Source of the DNA: CAWBCR01 sp963787375
GTDB lineage: Bacteria; Chloroflexota; Anaerolineae; Aggregatilineales; UBA3940
Length of the DNA stretch: 64,000 nucleotides
Direction of reading: 5' to 3'
Assembly: GCA_963787375.1 (NCBI GenBank)
Contig: CAWBCR010000028.1
Span: 1-64,000 of the forward strand
Shown: piece after piece, positions 1-7,931 of the stretch
Layout of the letters: each line of letters starts with the position of its first letter
Position numbering within the stretch: the first letter of the stretch is position 1
Program-made: the position numbers and the translations under genes
The notes under the pieces: model-generated
Databases searched by the model: none
Told to the model about the DNA's origin: nothing
What the model saw: only the letters and a program-made list of their open reading frames with translations

Positions 1-1
1 A

Positions 2-67
2 GCGGCGGGCAGCGCGGTGGCTATCGAGACGGTGTGGGGCATCGGCTACAAGCTGGTCGGCGGGTAG
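2..67 (+). CDS. C-terminus of an OmpR/PhoB-type response regulator (5' truncated)
   Basis: The last 21 codons of a gene that begins before the window, ending at TAG 65-67. The residues VWGIGYKLVG are the C-terminal beta-hairpin of the winged-helix DNA-binding domain of OmpR-family response regulators, where a G(I/V)GY motif is nearly invariant. Nothing of the receiver domain is visible, so the signal and partner kinase cannot be named. A clear terminator follows, so this is the end of its transcript. Confidence 0.7.
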   Translation, partial: AAGSAVAIETVWGIGYKLVGG

Positions 68-93
68 GGCGATTGCGTTGCGGAGAGTCGAGA

Positions 94-123
94 CAGGGGC
101 GCGGTAAGCGCCCCTGTTTGTTG
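94..123 (+). terminator. Intrinsic terminator, probably shared by convergent genes
   Basis: A perfect 9-bp stem (CAGGGGCGC, 94-102, with GCGCCCCTG, 108-116) closes a 5-nt loop and is followed by TTTGTTGTT. It sits between the response-regulator stop and the stop of the minus-strand gene at 124, so it can serve the convergent pair. Confidence 0.8.
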
Positions 124-836
124 TTACGGGCCCCCGATCAGGCGTGGGCGTGAGCGGGGGTAGTGATCCTGAAAGCGGCACGTGTCGCGCATGTGGCAGA
201 AGTCGCACGGCTTGCCGTCGACGCGGACGTTGGCCCCGATGCCAATCGCCATCGACGTCGACTTGTAGGGGATCATCAGGCTGCCCGCGTTGAGCGTCAC
301 GCTGATAGGACCGGTGTCGAGCAGGCTGAAGACCTCCTGTTGGCCCTCGGCGAGGGGCCAGCCAATCATGCCGGGGCTGATGGGGATCGTGGTTTGCAGC
401 CCTGCAGGGATCACCTTCTCGTCAAAGAACTGGCACACCTGCGTTGCCAGCACTTCGAGCGCAGCCGTGCCCATCCCGTCGAGCGCCATCGCGTACACCG
501 GGTCCATGCGATACATCGCCGCGATGCGCTGCTTCAGATCCCCGCCGAGCGTGCATACCGCCAGCACGACTGTCTGCGCCGGGCCAAGCTGCGTCGCGAC
601 CAGCGGGCCGTGCAGCGCGCCCCCACTTCCAGCAGCAGTTTCTCGTGGTGCAGGCTGTCCACGGCAAATTCGCGTATGCCACCGCCGGCTTGAGGAAAGC
701 GTCGCCTCGCGGATGACGCGCTCGGCCATCTCGACCAACTGCTTGCTGCGCGTGCGGATAGACTCCGGGTCCGCGCCCTGGCCGCGCAGCACCTGGTCGA
801 TGTCAGCGTAAGGGTCCAATCGCGGAGAACGGGCAT
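124..836 (-). pseudogene. Corrinoid-protein/MetH activation-domain-like protein, frameshifted
   Basis: About 237 codons. The C-terminal two thirds read well: a TLGGDLKQRI segment, a DGMGTAALEVLA helix, and SPGMIGWPLAEGQQEVFSLL, which resembles the SPGY-x-DWPL-x-EQ signature of the B12-dependent methionine synthase reactivation domain. The C-terminus has Cys in a CDFCHMRDTC pattern that could bind an iron-sulfur cluster. The N-terminal third switches frame: MPVLRD from ATG 836, then LDPYADIDQVLRGQG after a shift near 818, then GIREFAVDSLHHEKLLLEVG in another frame (about 685-620), then back. Stand-alone proteins of this type usually reactivate corrinoid methyltransferases, but no such partner is nearby. 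Whether the three shifts are decay or base-calling errors cannot be decided here. Confidence 0.55.
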
Positions 837-1037
837 GGTCAGGTTTCCCTCATGGCGCTCAGGCCGTGTCTGCTGACGAAAGTATGAACATTATAGCGAT
901 TTCGCGGCGGGCAGGTAGCCTGTGTGGGCTGACGAGTGATCTTTATCCGCCTGATTGGGGAAGTGTGTAACGGAATAAGCGCTCGCCTGCGGATGCCCGG
1001 CTGCGTGCGTAATCGCGGGCATCCTATTTCAGTTGGC

Positions 1038-1066
1038 TTGTGTGTCAGACAAATTACTGCTATGAT
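1038..1066 (+). promoter_or_regulatory. Sigma70-like promoter upstream of the LacI-type gene
   Basis: TTGTGT (1038-1043), a 17-bp spacer and TATGAT (1061-1066). A spaced inverted repeat, TGTGTCA (1041-1047) with TGACACA (1075-1081), flanks the -10 box and could be a regulator site. The start codon is about 120 nt downstream. Confidence 0.5.
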
Positions 1067-1187
1067 AATAATTGTGACACAGTTCACCGAGGATGATTGA
1101 TCACTCTCATACCATAAACTTCCAGGCTGCAAGGCGACCAGATAGCTGCTATTTGACTTTTCACCGGAGTTGGGGCGCGCTGCACCT

Positions 1188-2180
1188 ATGACCACAATGA
1201 GAGATGTTGCCGAAGAGGCAGGCGTTTCGACTGCCACGGTGTCGCGCGTGCTGGGTGGCGCGCCGAACGTGCGGGAGTCTACGCGCCGGACGGTCATGGC
1301 GGCTATCGACACGTTGAACTATGAGCCGACTGCCTCGCCCGCAGTCTGCGCAACCGGTCGGCCCAGACCATTGGCGTGATCGTCCCCGACGTGTCTGATT
1401 CCTTTTACGGTGCCATCGTGGATGGTGTGGAGCAGGTTGCCGACGACAGGGGCTACTGCACCATCATCTGCAATTCGTATCGCCTCCAGGAGCGCGAAGA
1501 GCAGTACCTGCACGTCCTGAACTCCGAGTTGATTGCCGGTGTCGTGCTGGTCCCGTCATCCCGCGTGCCCGGCGCGGCGCTGCGCAGGGTGCTCGACGAG
1601 CGCGCCTGTCGTGTGTGTCCACAACGCGCTGGACGGCATGCAGGTCGATACCTTCATGTTTGACCATGAGCGTGCTGTCCGGCAGGCGCTGTCTCACCTG
1701 CTTGAGCAGAACCACCGGCGTATCGCGCTGTTCACCCTGATGGACAACTGGGCCAATCACAACGAATGCCGCGACGGCTAAAGTGCCGCGCTGCGCGATG
1801 TGGGCATCGCCGCAGGCTCCCAGCACTTGTGCGCCTGCGCGGCGTCGGACCCCGAAAGCAGCTACCGCCAGACTGCCCGGCTGCTGAACCTGCCCGCCGA
1901 CCGCCGGCCAAGCGCCCTGCTGGTGACCGACGGCACGCTGTCGCGGGTGTGGTTCGGGCTGTTCAGGAGCGTGGCCTGGGCGTTCCACACGACATCGCCG
2001 TCATCAGTTTCACCGATAGACGCTGCTCTCACATCAGGTACCCACTGCTAGCTGTCGTCAAGCAGCCTGCGCACCATTGGCGTCCGCGCCGCGGAACGCA
2101 TCTTCGAGCGCCGAGCCGCGCCGGATCTGCCCCCCGCGACGGTCCGGCTTCAGCCTGAGCTTGCGCTGTGCAGCTTCTGA
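1188..2180 (+). pseudogene. LacI-family transcriptional regulator, decayed
   Basis: 331 codons from ATG 1188 to TGA 2178, the usual LacI length, but no continuous frame. The N-terminal helix-turn-helix is intact (MRDVAEEAGVSTATVSRVL), as is the hinge start LNYEPTA. Frame breaks follow near 1335 (before RSLRNRSAQTIGVIVPDVSD), near 1605 (before VVCVHNALDGMQVDTFMFDH), near 1975 (before GLGVPHDIAVISF) and near 2060 (before RTIGVRAAERIFERR). There is also an in-frame TAA at 1779-1781 where the family has an aromatic residue. Several frameshifts plus a nonsense codon make genuine decay more likely than in the other frameshifted genes here. An ancestral role as a sugar-responsive repressor is a family inference; no target gene is evident. 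Confidence 0.8.
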
Positions 2181-2203
2181 ATGCGCTCCGACGCGCCCCA
2201 CGG

Positions 2204-2232
2204 TTGAAATGATAAGCCTGGAGTTATATACT
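2204..2232 (+). promoter_or_regulatory. Sigma70 promoter for the rpsA transcript
   Basis: TTGAAA (2204-2209), a 17-bp spacer and TATACT (2227-2232), in an A/T-rich patch just after the LacI remnant. Initiation near 2239 would give a leader of about 300 nt before the S1 start codon. Confidence 0.6.
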
Positions 2233-2543
2233 TATACTATCAAAGACTGTTATCTTATATGCAGGAATGCGCATTCTGCGCCCGGATTTCCAGTGTTTTA
2301 GAGGGTTTCTCTGGACGCCGGACCGTTGCAAGTAACAGGAGAAGTGGCTGACTGGCGCGTTTTGCCAGATGTGCACCGAGAAGGTTGTGCATCCACCAAC
2401 TGAAGCGTCCACACCCATTTGAGGTGTTCGCCACGAGCCGCTTTCTGTGCCAGCGTTCCGGAAAGCGGTTTTTCGTGTGTGGGGTCCGTGAATAACTTGA
2501 GAGGAGAAACGTCATCGTAGCGCTTGAAACGGAACTGGCCAAT
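2233..2543 (+). promoter_or_regulatory. Long 5' leader of rpsA with an internal terminator-like hairpin
   Basis: No convincing coding sequence is seen in these 311 bases. At 2438-2473 an 8-bp stem (CCGCTTTC at 2438-2445 with GAAAGCGG at 2461-2468) with a 15-nt loop is followed directly by TTTTT. That is the form of an intrinsic terminator inside the leader, about 70 nt before the start codon, and suggests transcription attenuation. GAGGAGA at 2501-2507 is the best Shine-Dalgarno match but lies far (over 35 nt) from ATG 2544, so the true start may be a non-ATG codon slightly upstream. Confidence 0.45.
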
Positions 2544-3734
2544 ATGACCATGAATACAGTTGACACTCAAAGCAGCGCCAGGGAGTTCCGCGTCGGTTTC
2601 ATGGCGCTGCTTGATGAGTACGATTACACTCAGCCTGTTCGTGGACAGACTTCGAAGGCATTGTGATGCAGGTCGACCTCGACAATGAGGTGATCGTCGA
2701 TGTGGGCCTGAAGCGCGATGCGTTTGTCCCCCGCGAAGACCTGGATCGCCTCGATGAGCAGACGCTTGCCACGCTGGTGTCCGGCGCGGTCGTGCTGGTC
2801 TACGTGATGCGCCCGCGTGGGCGCGATGGGCGTCTGATCGTGTCGATCAACAAGGCGCTGCAGGCAGCCGACTGGGAGCGTGCCGAGCAGAATTTGGAAG
2901 ATGCCACGATTGTCGAAGCGCCGGTCACCGGTTACAACCGGGGCGGGTTGCTGGTCGCATTTGGGAGGTTAAGCGGCTTCGTGCCGCAGTCGCACGTGAT
3001 CGACCTGCCGCGCAGCGCTGCAGGCGAAGACCTGCGCAGCCGCAAGGCCGCGATGATCGGCCAGACGCTGACCCTCAAAGTCATCGAGCTGGACCGGCGG
3101 CGCAATCGCCTCGTGCTGTCTGAGCGCAAGGCTCTCCGGGCCACGCAGAAAGCACGCCTCGAACAACTGCGCGTGGGCGAGATCCTGACCGGCACGGTCG
3201 TCAACCTGGTGAGTTTTGGGCGCGTTCGTGGACATCGGCGGCGTAGACGGCCTGGTCCACATCTCGAAGCTTGACCGGCGCTACGTTGACAAACCGTCTG
3301 ACGTTGTTTCGGTGGGCGACGAGGTCACCGTGCGCGTTGACGCCGTCGACGTGGAGCGGCAGCGGATCAACCTGAACCGCGCTGTGATGCTGCCCGATCC
3401 CTGGGACGAGATCGATGAACATTGCGCGGTCGGCGACCTTGTCACCGGCACGGTTGTCAAGGTCGTTGACTATGGCATCTTCATGGCCCTGCCCGACGAT
3501 CTGGAGGGGCTGCTGCACGTCAGCCAGATGGCAGGCTGCGATGTCGAAGCGTCGCAGGAGGTGGCGGGCAAGGGAGATCGTCTGCTGGTGCGCGTCGTCG
3601 AAATCGACCCGGCACAGCAGCGGATCAGCCTCAGCCTGGACGCGGTAACCGCCGCCGAGCAGAAGGCCTGGCTTGAGGCAGAAACCGCTGAACACGTGGC
3701 GCAGCAGGCCGAGCCGCCGCAGCCTGACGCCTGA
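2544..3734 (+). CDS. rpsA: 30S ribosomal protein S1, four S1 domains, with two compensating indels
   Basis: 396 residues when two single-base errors are corrected. Four tandem S1 (OB-fold) RNA-binding domains are visible: FEGIVMQVDLDNEVIVDVG, a second ending FGRLSGFVPQSHV, a third GAFVDIGGVDGLVHISKL, and a fourth YGIFMALPDDLEGLLHVSQM. The acidic/Gln-rich tail ends at TGA 3732. The first break is near 2648: CAGAC must be CAGGAC to read RGQDFEGIV. The second is in GGG 3218-3220, where one G is surplus before GCGTTCGTGGAC. Because -1 and +1 cancel and both lie in G runs, base-calling error is more likely than inactivation of an essential gene. The protein binds mRNA on the small ribosomal subunit. 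It is shorter than the six-domain proteobacterial form. Confidence 0.8.
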
Positions 3735-3783
3735 TCAGCAGCCATCTTCCTGATAGGGTTGTTCGGGCAGAGAGGATACCCGT

Positions 3784-4293
3784 ATGTTCAAGAAAGGCGA
3801 CGCGGTCGTGCACCCCGCGTATGGCGCGGGGCGGCTGGTCGCAGTCAGAAAAATCGAGGTGGGGGGCGAGCGGCGGTCCTACTATGAGATCAGATTGATG
3901 GCCGGTGGCAGCCTGATGATGCCGGTCACTCAGGCAGAGGAAGCCGGGCTGCGGCTCGCTGATGTCGACCGCGAGCGGATCGTCGCGGTGCTGTCGAACA
4001 GGCCCCGCAAGCTGTCCACGAATTACCGCACCCGTCGGGCGCACATCGATGAGAAAATCAGCAGCGGCGACCCGCTGAAGGTGGCCGAGGCGCTGCGTGA
4101 CCTGGCGTGGCGTGGCAAAAGCTCATCAGGCTCGGCAATCGACGTGATGCTCAAGCTCAAGGCGCGCCGCCTGCTGGCCGGCGAACTGGCCCTCCAATCC
4201 GACGACCTCGACATCGAAGAGGCGGCTGAGCGGCTGGACGGAATCATTCAGCGCGTGACCACTGCCGGCGCTGCCACGGCCGGCGGCGATTAG
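3784..4293 (+). CDS. carD: CarD/CdnL-family RNA polymerase-binding regulator
   Basis: 169 aa. The N-terminal 60 residues form the Tudor-like RNAP-interaction domain (MFKKGDAVVHPAYGAGRLVAV), shared with the RID of the Mfd/TRCF helicase. A helical C-terminal region follows, with DPLKVAEALRDLAWR, the pattern of the CarD DNA-binding domain. Family members bind the beta subunit and stabilise open complexes at many promoters, often rRNA promoters. It lies 49 bp after rpsA and 73 bp before rpsU, so the three may form one growth-related transcript. Start is ATG 3784 after AGAGAGG. Confidence 0.88.
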   Translation: MFKKGDAVVHPAYGAGRLVAVRKIEVGGERRSYYEIRLMAGGSLMMPVTQAEEAGLRLADVDRERIVAVLSNRPRKLSTNYRTRRAHIDEKISSGDPLKVAEALRDLAWRGKSSSGSAIDVMLKLKARRLLAGELALQSDDLDIEEAAERLDGIIQRVTTAGAATAGGD

Positions 4294-4366
4294 CCGCCGA
4301 TCCGTCACCACAATATGAAATCTAAGCAAGTTGCGGTAGTATCTCACTAAAGGGGGTGATAAACGA

Positions 4367-4573
4367 TTGGTAAGCGTAAGATTGCGACAGGGCGAGTTTG
4401 AAGAAAACCTGCTCAAGCGCTTTCGTAAGCAGGTTGTCAAGAGCGGCATTCTGGGCGCTGTGCGCCGCAAACGCTGGTACGTTGGCAAGAGCGAGTTGCG
4501 CCGAATCCAGAAGAAGAAGGCCATCCGGCGCGCAAAACGCCGCGAGGCGAGGCGTCAGGAACGGGGCTTCTAG
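4367..4573 (+). CDS. rpsU: 30S ribosomal protein S21
   Basis: 68 aa, strongly basic, with the bS21 pattern EENLLKRFRKQVVKSG followed by an Arg/Lys-rich tail (RRIQKKKAIRRAKRREARRQ). It is part of the small subunit near the anti-Shine-Dalgarno region. The start is a TTG at 4367: an excellent Shine-Dalgarno, AGGGGGTG at 4351-4358, lies 8 nt upstream and no ATG is available, so this non-ATG start is well supported. Confidence 0.92.
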   Translation: MVSVRLRQGEFEENLLKRFRKQVVKSGILGAVRRKRWYVGKSELRRIQKKKAIRRAKRREARRQERGF

Positions 4574-4600
4574 CCGGAACCGGCATAGTACCCACACTGA

Positions 4601-4630
4601 GCAAGAGGCAGCCCGCAAGCTGCCTCTTGC
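4601..4630 (+). terminator. Strong hairpin after rpsU
   Basis: A perfect 12-bp stem (GCAAGAGGCAGC at 4601-4612, GCTGCCTCTTGC at 4619-4630) with loop CCGCAA. There is no clear T tract, so it is terminator-like or a processing/stability hairpin separating rpsU from otsA. Confidence 0.55.
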
Positions 4631-4675
4631 AGTAATGGTTACGAGTTGTGGCGGTTGCCGGGAAAAGGGGATGGG

Positions 4676-6253
4676 ATGGTAGCACTGAATAAGCGCGATC
4701 CGCTGATTGTGATCGCGTCCAACCGGGGACCGTTCACGTTCTCTGAGCGAGAAGACGGCTCCTTTGACGCGAAACGGGGTGCGGGTGGGCTGGTGACGGC
4801 GCTGGGTGCGCTCGCGGAGCGGCACGAGGTGCTGTGGGTGGCCTGCGCCATGACCGAGGACGATTTCCGTTGGTCGGCGGCGCATGGCGGTCGCAGCGCC
4901 GAGGTTGAGGGCGTGTATCTCAAGCTTGTCCAGCCCGCCGACAGCAGCTATCAACAGTACTACAGCCAGATCGCCAACCCGCTGCTGTGGTTTGTCCAGC
5001 ACCAGTTGTGGAACATCCCGCGTACGCCCAGCATCACCGCCGAGACGTGGGCGGCCTGGGAAGACGGTTATGTGGCCATCAACCGGCAGTTCGCCGACGC
5101 CATCGCAGACAGCGTGGCAGGCGCAGACCGCCCGGTGATCGTCTTCCCGCAGGATTATCACCTGTATCTGGTGCCGCACTTCCTGCGCCAGCGCCTGGGC
5201 GAGAGCGTGCAGATCCAGCCCTTCGTGCATATCCCGTGGCCCGGCCCCGACGCCTGGCGCGTGCTGCCCGAAAAGATGCGTGTGGCGATCCTCATCAGCC
5301 TGCTTGAATCCGATCGTGTCGGCTTTCAGACGGCCAAAGATGCTTTCAACTTCGTGCAGAACTGCCGCTTCTACCTCAAGGATGCGCACGCGCACGGCAC
5401 CCGCGACACCATCGAGTACGACAACCGCGTCACAAAAGCCGTTGCCTATCCCATCTCGATTGACGTGGACAAGGTCGAGGAGCTGGCCGTGGAGGCCCAG
5501 ACGCGGCTGTTGAAGTCGCAAATTCTGAACTTCATCGGCGACCGGCGGCTGATCCTGCGCGTCGACCGCATTGAGCCCAGCAAGAACATCCTGCGCAGCT
5601 TGGAAGCTTACCGGACGCTGCTCCTCGCACACCCGGAGCACCAGGGCAAGGTCCAGATGCTGGCCCTGCTGGTGCCCTCCCGCATGGAGGTCGCCGAATA
5701 CCAGGACTATCTGCGTGATATTATGGCCGAGGCGGGGCTGATCAACGCCGAGTTCAGCGACGAGTTCTGGGAGCCGATCCGCATCATCGTCGGCGACAAC
5801 TACCACCGCGCGCTGGCCGCTATGCAGCTTTACGACGTGCTGCTGGTCAACCCGATTGCGGACGGCATGAACCTCGTTGCCAAGGAAGGGGTGCTTGTAA
5901 ACCAGCACGATGGTGTGCTGCTGCTCAGCGAGCATGCGGGGGCCTTCTACGAGCTGGGCGAGCACGCCATCGTCGTGTCTCCGTTTGACATCTACGGCAC
6001 AGTCGAGGCGATCCACGCCGCGCTGACTATGCCCCAGGTGGAGCGCCAGGCGCGCGCCGAGGCGCTGCGCGAGTTGGTGCGCGGGGCGGGTGTCAAGCCC
6101 TGGTTCTATGCTCAGGTAGAGGATGCGCTGCGCGCGTCAAGCAGCCACGACAGCAGCGACTCGACACCCGGCACGCCGCTGACCAGCACGTCGGCGGTTT
6201 CGCGCACAGCGTCCGGCGCGCCGGACAACTCGACGCCGGCAGCCAGCGCGTAG
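4676..6253 (+). CDS. otsA: Alpha,alpha-trehalose-6-phosphate synthase (GT20)
   Basis: 525 aa from ATG 4676 (AAAAGGGG just upstream). It transfers glucose from a nucleotide sugar to glucose-6-phosphate. GT20 landmarks: N-terminal SNRGP and GGLVTAL, QDYHL near residue 158, FVHIPWPGPDAWR near 182, and the donor-site loop DGMNLVAKE near 395. The usual VDRLDYIKG is VDRIEPSKN, a variant I associate with some non-proteobacterial GT20 enzymes, so the exact donor or product cannot be fixed. The last 47 codons (Ser/Thr/Ala-rich, after WFYAQVEDALRA) overlap the end of otsB on the other strand and look non-homologous, so the natural stop may have been lost. Confidence 0.88.
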   Translation: MVALNKRDPLIVIASNRGPFTFSEREDGSFDAKRGAGGLVTALGALAERHEVLWVACAMTEDDFRWSAAHGGRSAEVEGVYLKLVQPADSSYQQYYSQIANPLLWFVQHQLWNIPRTPSITAETWAAWEDGYVAINRQFADAIADSVAGADRPVIVFPQDYHLYLVPHFLRQRLGESVQIQPFVHIPWPGPDAWRVLPEKMRVAILISLLESDRVGFQTAKDAFNFVQNCRFYLKDAHAHGTRDTIEYDNRVTKAVAYPISIDVDKVEELAVEAQTRLLKSQILNFIGDRRLILRVDRIEPSKNILRSLEAYRTLLLAHPEHQGKVQMLALLVPSRMEVAEYQDYLRDIMAEAGLINAEFSDEFWEPIRIIVGDNYHRALAAMQLYDVLLVNPIADGMNLVAKEGVLVNQHDGVLLLSEHAGAFYELGEHAIVVSPFDIYGTVEAIHAALTMPQVERQARAEALRELVRGAGVKPWFYAQVEDALRASSSHDSSDSTPGTPLTSTSAVSRTASGAPDNSTPAASA

Positions 6254-6933
6254 CACGCGCCACTGCGGCGCAGGTCGTGCGCGGCGTGGAAGGCGTCGAC
6301 GTCGGTCAGGTCGTCGCCGATGTACAGCGCGGAGCCGAGGCCGTGCTCCGCGACCAGCCGCCGGAAGGCACTGCCTTTGTCGACCGCCACCGGCGGACGC
6401 AGCTCGAAGATGCGGCGGCCCTCGAAGAACGTCAGGCCGTGCCGCGTGGCGATATCGCGCACGCGCGGGCGATACGCCGCGCCGACCGCGTCCGGATCGT
6501 CCGTCTGCCGGTAGTGGATCGACAGCGTCACGCCTTTGTCTTCGATGATCATACCGGGCGGCTTGAGCGGTTCCAGCTCGTGGATGGCCGCTTCGAGGGC
6601 AGGGCGGTAGCCGGCGGCCTCCGGGTGGACTTCCACCTGGCCGTCGACCCAGCGCTCAAGGCCGTGGTTGCCCACGTACACCAGCCCCGGCAGGCCAACC
6701 CGCTGCTGGATGTCGGCGGCAGATCGCCCCGAGACAACCGCCACCAGTGGCAGCGCCGCGCTCAGCGCCCGCAGCAGCTCGCGGCTTCGGGCCGTTGCCC
6801 GTGCTCCATCAGGATCGCGCACGATCGGGCTGACCGTCCCGTCGAAGTCGGTCACCAGCCCCATGTGGGGCCGCTCGACCAGCTTGCGGAGCGCAGCCAG
6901 AGTCGCCGGGGGCCAATCTACAGGTGGTTGCAT
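6112..6933 (-). CDS. otsB: Trehalose-6-phosphate phosphatase (HAD superfamily)
   Basis: 273 aa. HAD motif I is DFDGTVSPI near residue 29 (nucleophile and acid Asp), motif II is VVSGRSAADIQQR, and motif III/IV is the Lys of VDKGSAF plus YIGDDLTDVDAF. YVGNHGLE is typical of OtsB. It dephosphorylates the OtsA product to trehalose. It is convergent with otsA: the two coding regions overlap tail to tail by 142 bp. Its start lies 38 bp from the divergent PfkB gene, so the promoters must be interleaved. Confidence 0.9.
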   Translation of the reverse strand: MQPPVDWPPATLAALRKLVERPHMGLVTDFDGTVSPIVRDPDGARATARSRELLRALSAALPLVAVVSGRSAADIQQRVGLPGLVYVGNHGLERWVDGQVEVHPEAAGYRPALEAAIHELEPLKPPGMIIEDKGVTLSIHYRQTDDPDAVGAAYRPRVRDIATRHGLTFFEGRRIFELRPPVAVDKGSAFRRLVAEHGLGSALYIGDDLTDVDAFHAAHDLRRSGACYALAAGVELSGAPDAVRETADVLVSGVPGVESLLSWLLDARSASST

Positions 6934-6971
6934 GGAATGATGTTTACACGTTTGCGGGCAAGGAGAAGAAC

Positions 6972-7931
6972 ATGGCAGATACCAGGATTGTCACCGTAAC
7001 GCTCAGCCCATCGCTGGACCGGACGCTCATCACGCATTATCTGGCGGTAGGATATCATAACAACACCCATGAAGCAACGCGCCTCGACCCGGCAGGGCAG
7101 GGAGTCAACATCGCCAGGGCGCTGCACCGGCTCAAGGTAGAGGCGCACGCCATCATCCTGCTCGGCGACGACGCCATTGGCCGCGCCTACGAGGCGCTCG
7201 TCGCCGCGGAAGGGATACGATTCAGCATCATCCGCGTCAGCGGGCTGACGCGCAGCAACACCATCATCCTCGACGTGGGCAACCACACTGAGACGCAGAT
7301 CATCGAAGAACCCTCGCCCATCGGCAGCGGGGACATCGACAACGTGATCTCGAACCTGAAAGCAATGCTCAAGTCGGGCGACATCGTCGTGTTCGCCGGG
7401 GGTCTGCCTGACGGCGCGCCGCCGGAAACCTATGCCACGCTGACTGAAGTGGCGCATCAGGCGGGCGCGGAAGCGGCGGTGATCGCCGGTGGCCAGCCGC
7501 TCATCAGCGCGCTGGACGCCTCGCCGGACCTTGTCGGCCTGACGCAGGTCGAGGCCGAGGGAGTCTTTAACTACCCGGTGCGCGTGCAGGAGGATGTCGT
7601 CGGCTCCGCCCGGAAGCTCAAGGAGCAGGGTGCGGGCAAGGCGCTAATTGCCATGTCGGAGGCCAACCGCGCGGTGCTGTCGTCGGGGGATGGTGACTGG
7701 ATCGTCGATCTGCCGGGTGTGGAGAGCGGCACCAGCAGCGGCGTGTGGTCCGCGCTGATCGCCGGGTTCGTCGCCGGGCGGGTGACGAAGCACGACGATA
7801 GGGAATCGCTCCGGCTGGGCGCGGCAGCGGCCACTCACACCGCCGGGCAGATCGGCAGCGAGTTCGGCTCGCTGAACGAGATCAAGGATTACATCGAGGA
7901 CATCACCGTTACGGCGGCAGAGGATGCCTAG
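6972..7931 (+). CDS. PfkB-family sugar kinase (1-phosphofructokinase/tagatose-6-phosphate kinase type), catalytic Asp missing
   Basis: 319 aa from ATG 6972, chosen over an upstream GTG because AAGGAGAAG lies 5-10 nt before it. The N-terminal ribokinase/PfkB fold resembles LacC/FruK: VTLSPSLDRT, a sugar-binding GQGVNIARAL, and FAGGLPDGAP for the GSLP motif. The C-terminal signature, normally G(A/S)GDS followed by AG, reads GVWSALIAGF, so the anion-hole Gly and the catalytic base Asp are replaced. It keeps the fold but may be inactive, regulatory or chemically altered. It follows trehalose genes and overlaps the stop of oppF by 3 bp. Confidence 0.75.
   Translation: MADTRIVTVTLSPSLDRTLITHYLAVGYHNNTHEATRLDPAGQGVNIARALHRLKVEAHAIILLGDDAIGRAYEALVAAEGIRFSIIRVSGLTRSNTIILDVGNHTETQIIEEPSPIGSGDIDNVISNLKAMLKSGDIVVFAGGLPDGAPPETYATLTEVAHQAGAEAAVIAGGQPLISALDASPDLVGLTQVEAEGVFNYPVRVQEDVVGSARKLKEQGAGKALIAMSEANRAVLSSGDGDWIVDLPGVESGTSSGVWSALIAGFVAGRVTKHDDRESLRLGAAAATHTAGQIGSEFGSLNEIKDYIEDITVTAAEDA

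Noticed and set aside
2255..2570. Two overlapping minus-strand open frames of about 90-100 codons in the rpsA leader
   Set aside because: No ribosome binding site or recognisable motif, and they overlap the promoter, hairpin and S1 start.
4322..6016. 564-codon open frame on the minus strand
   Set aside because: It mirrors rpsU and otsA; composition is His/Asp/Gln-rich as expected from the reverse of GC-rich codons, and there is no family match or ribosome site.
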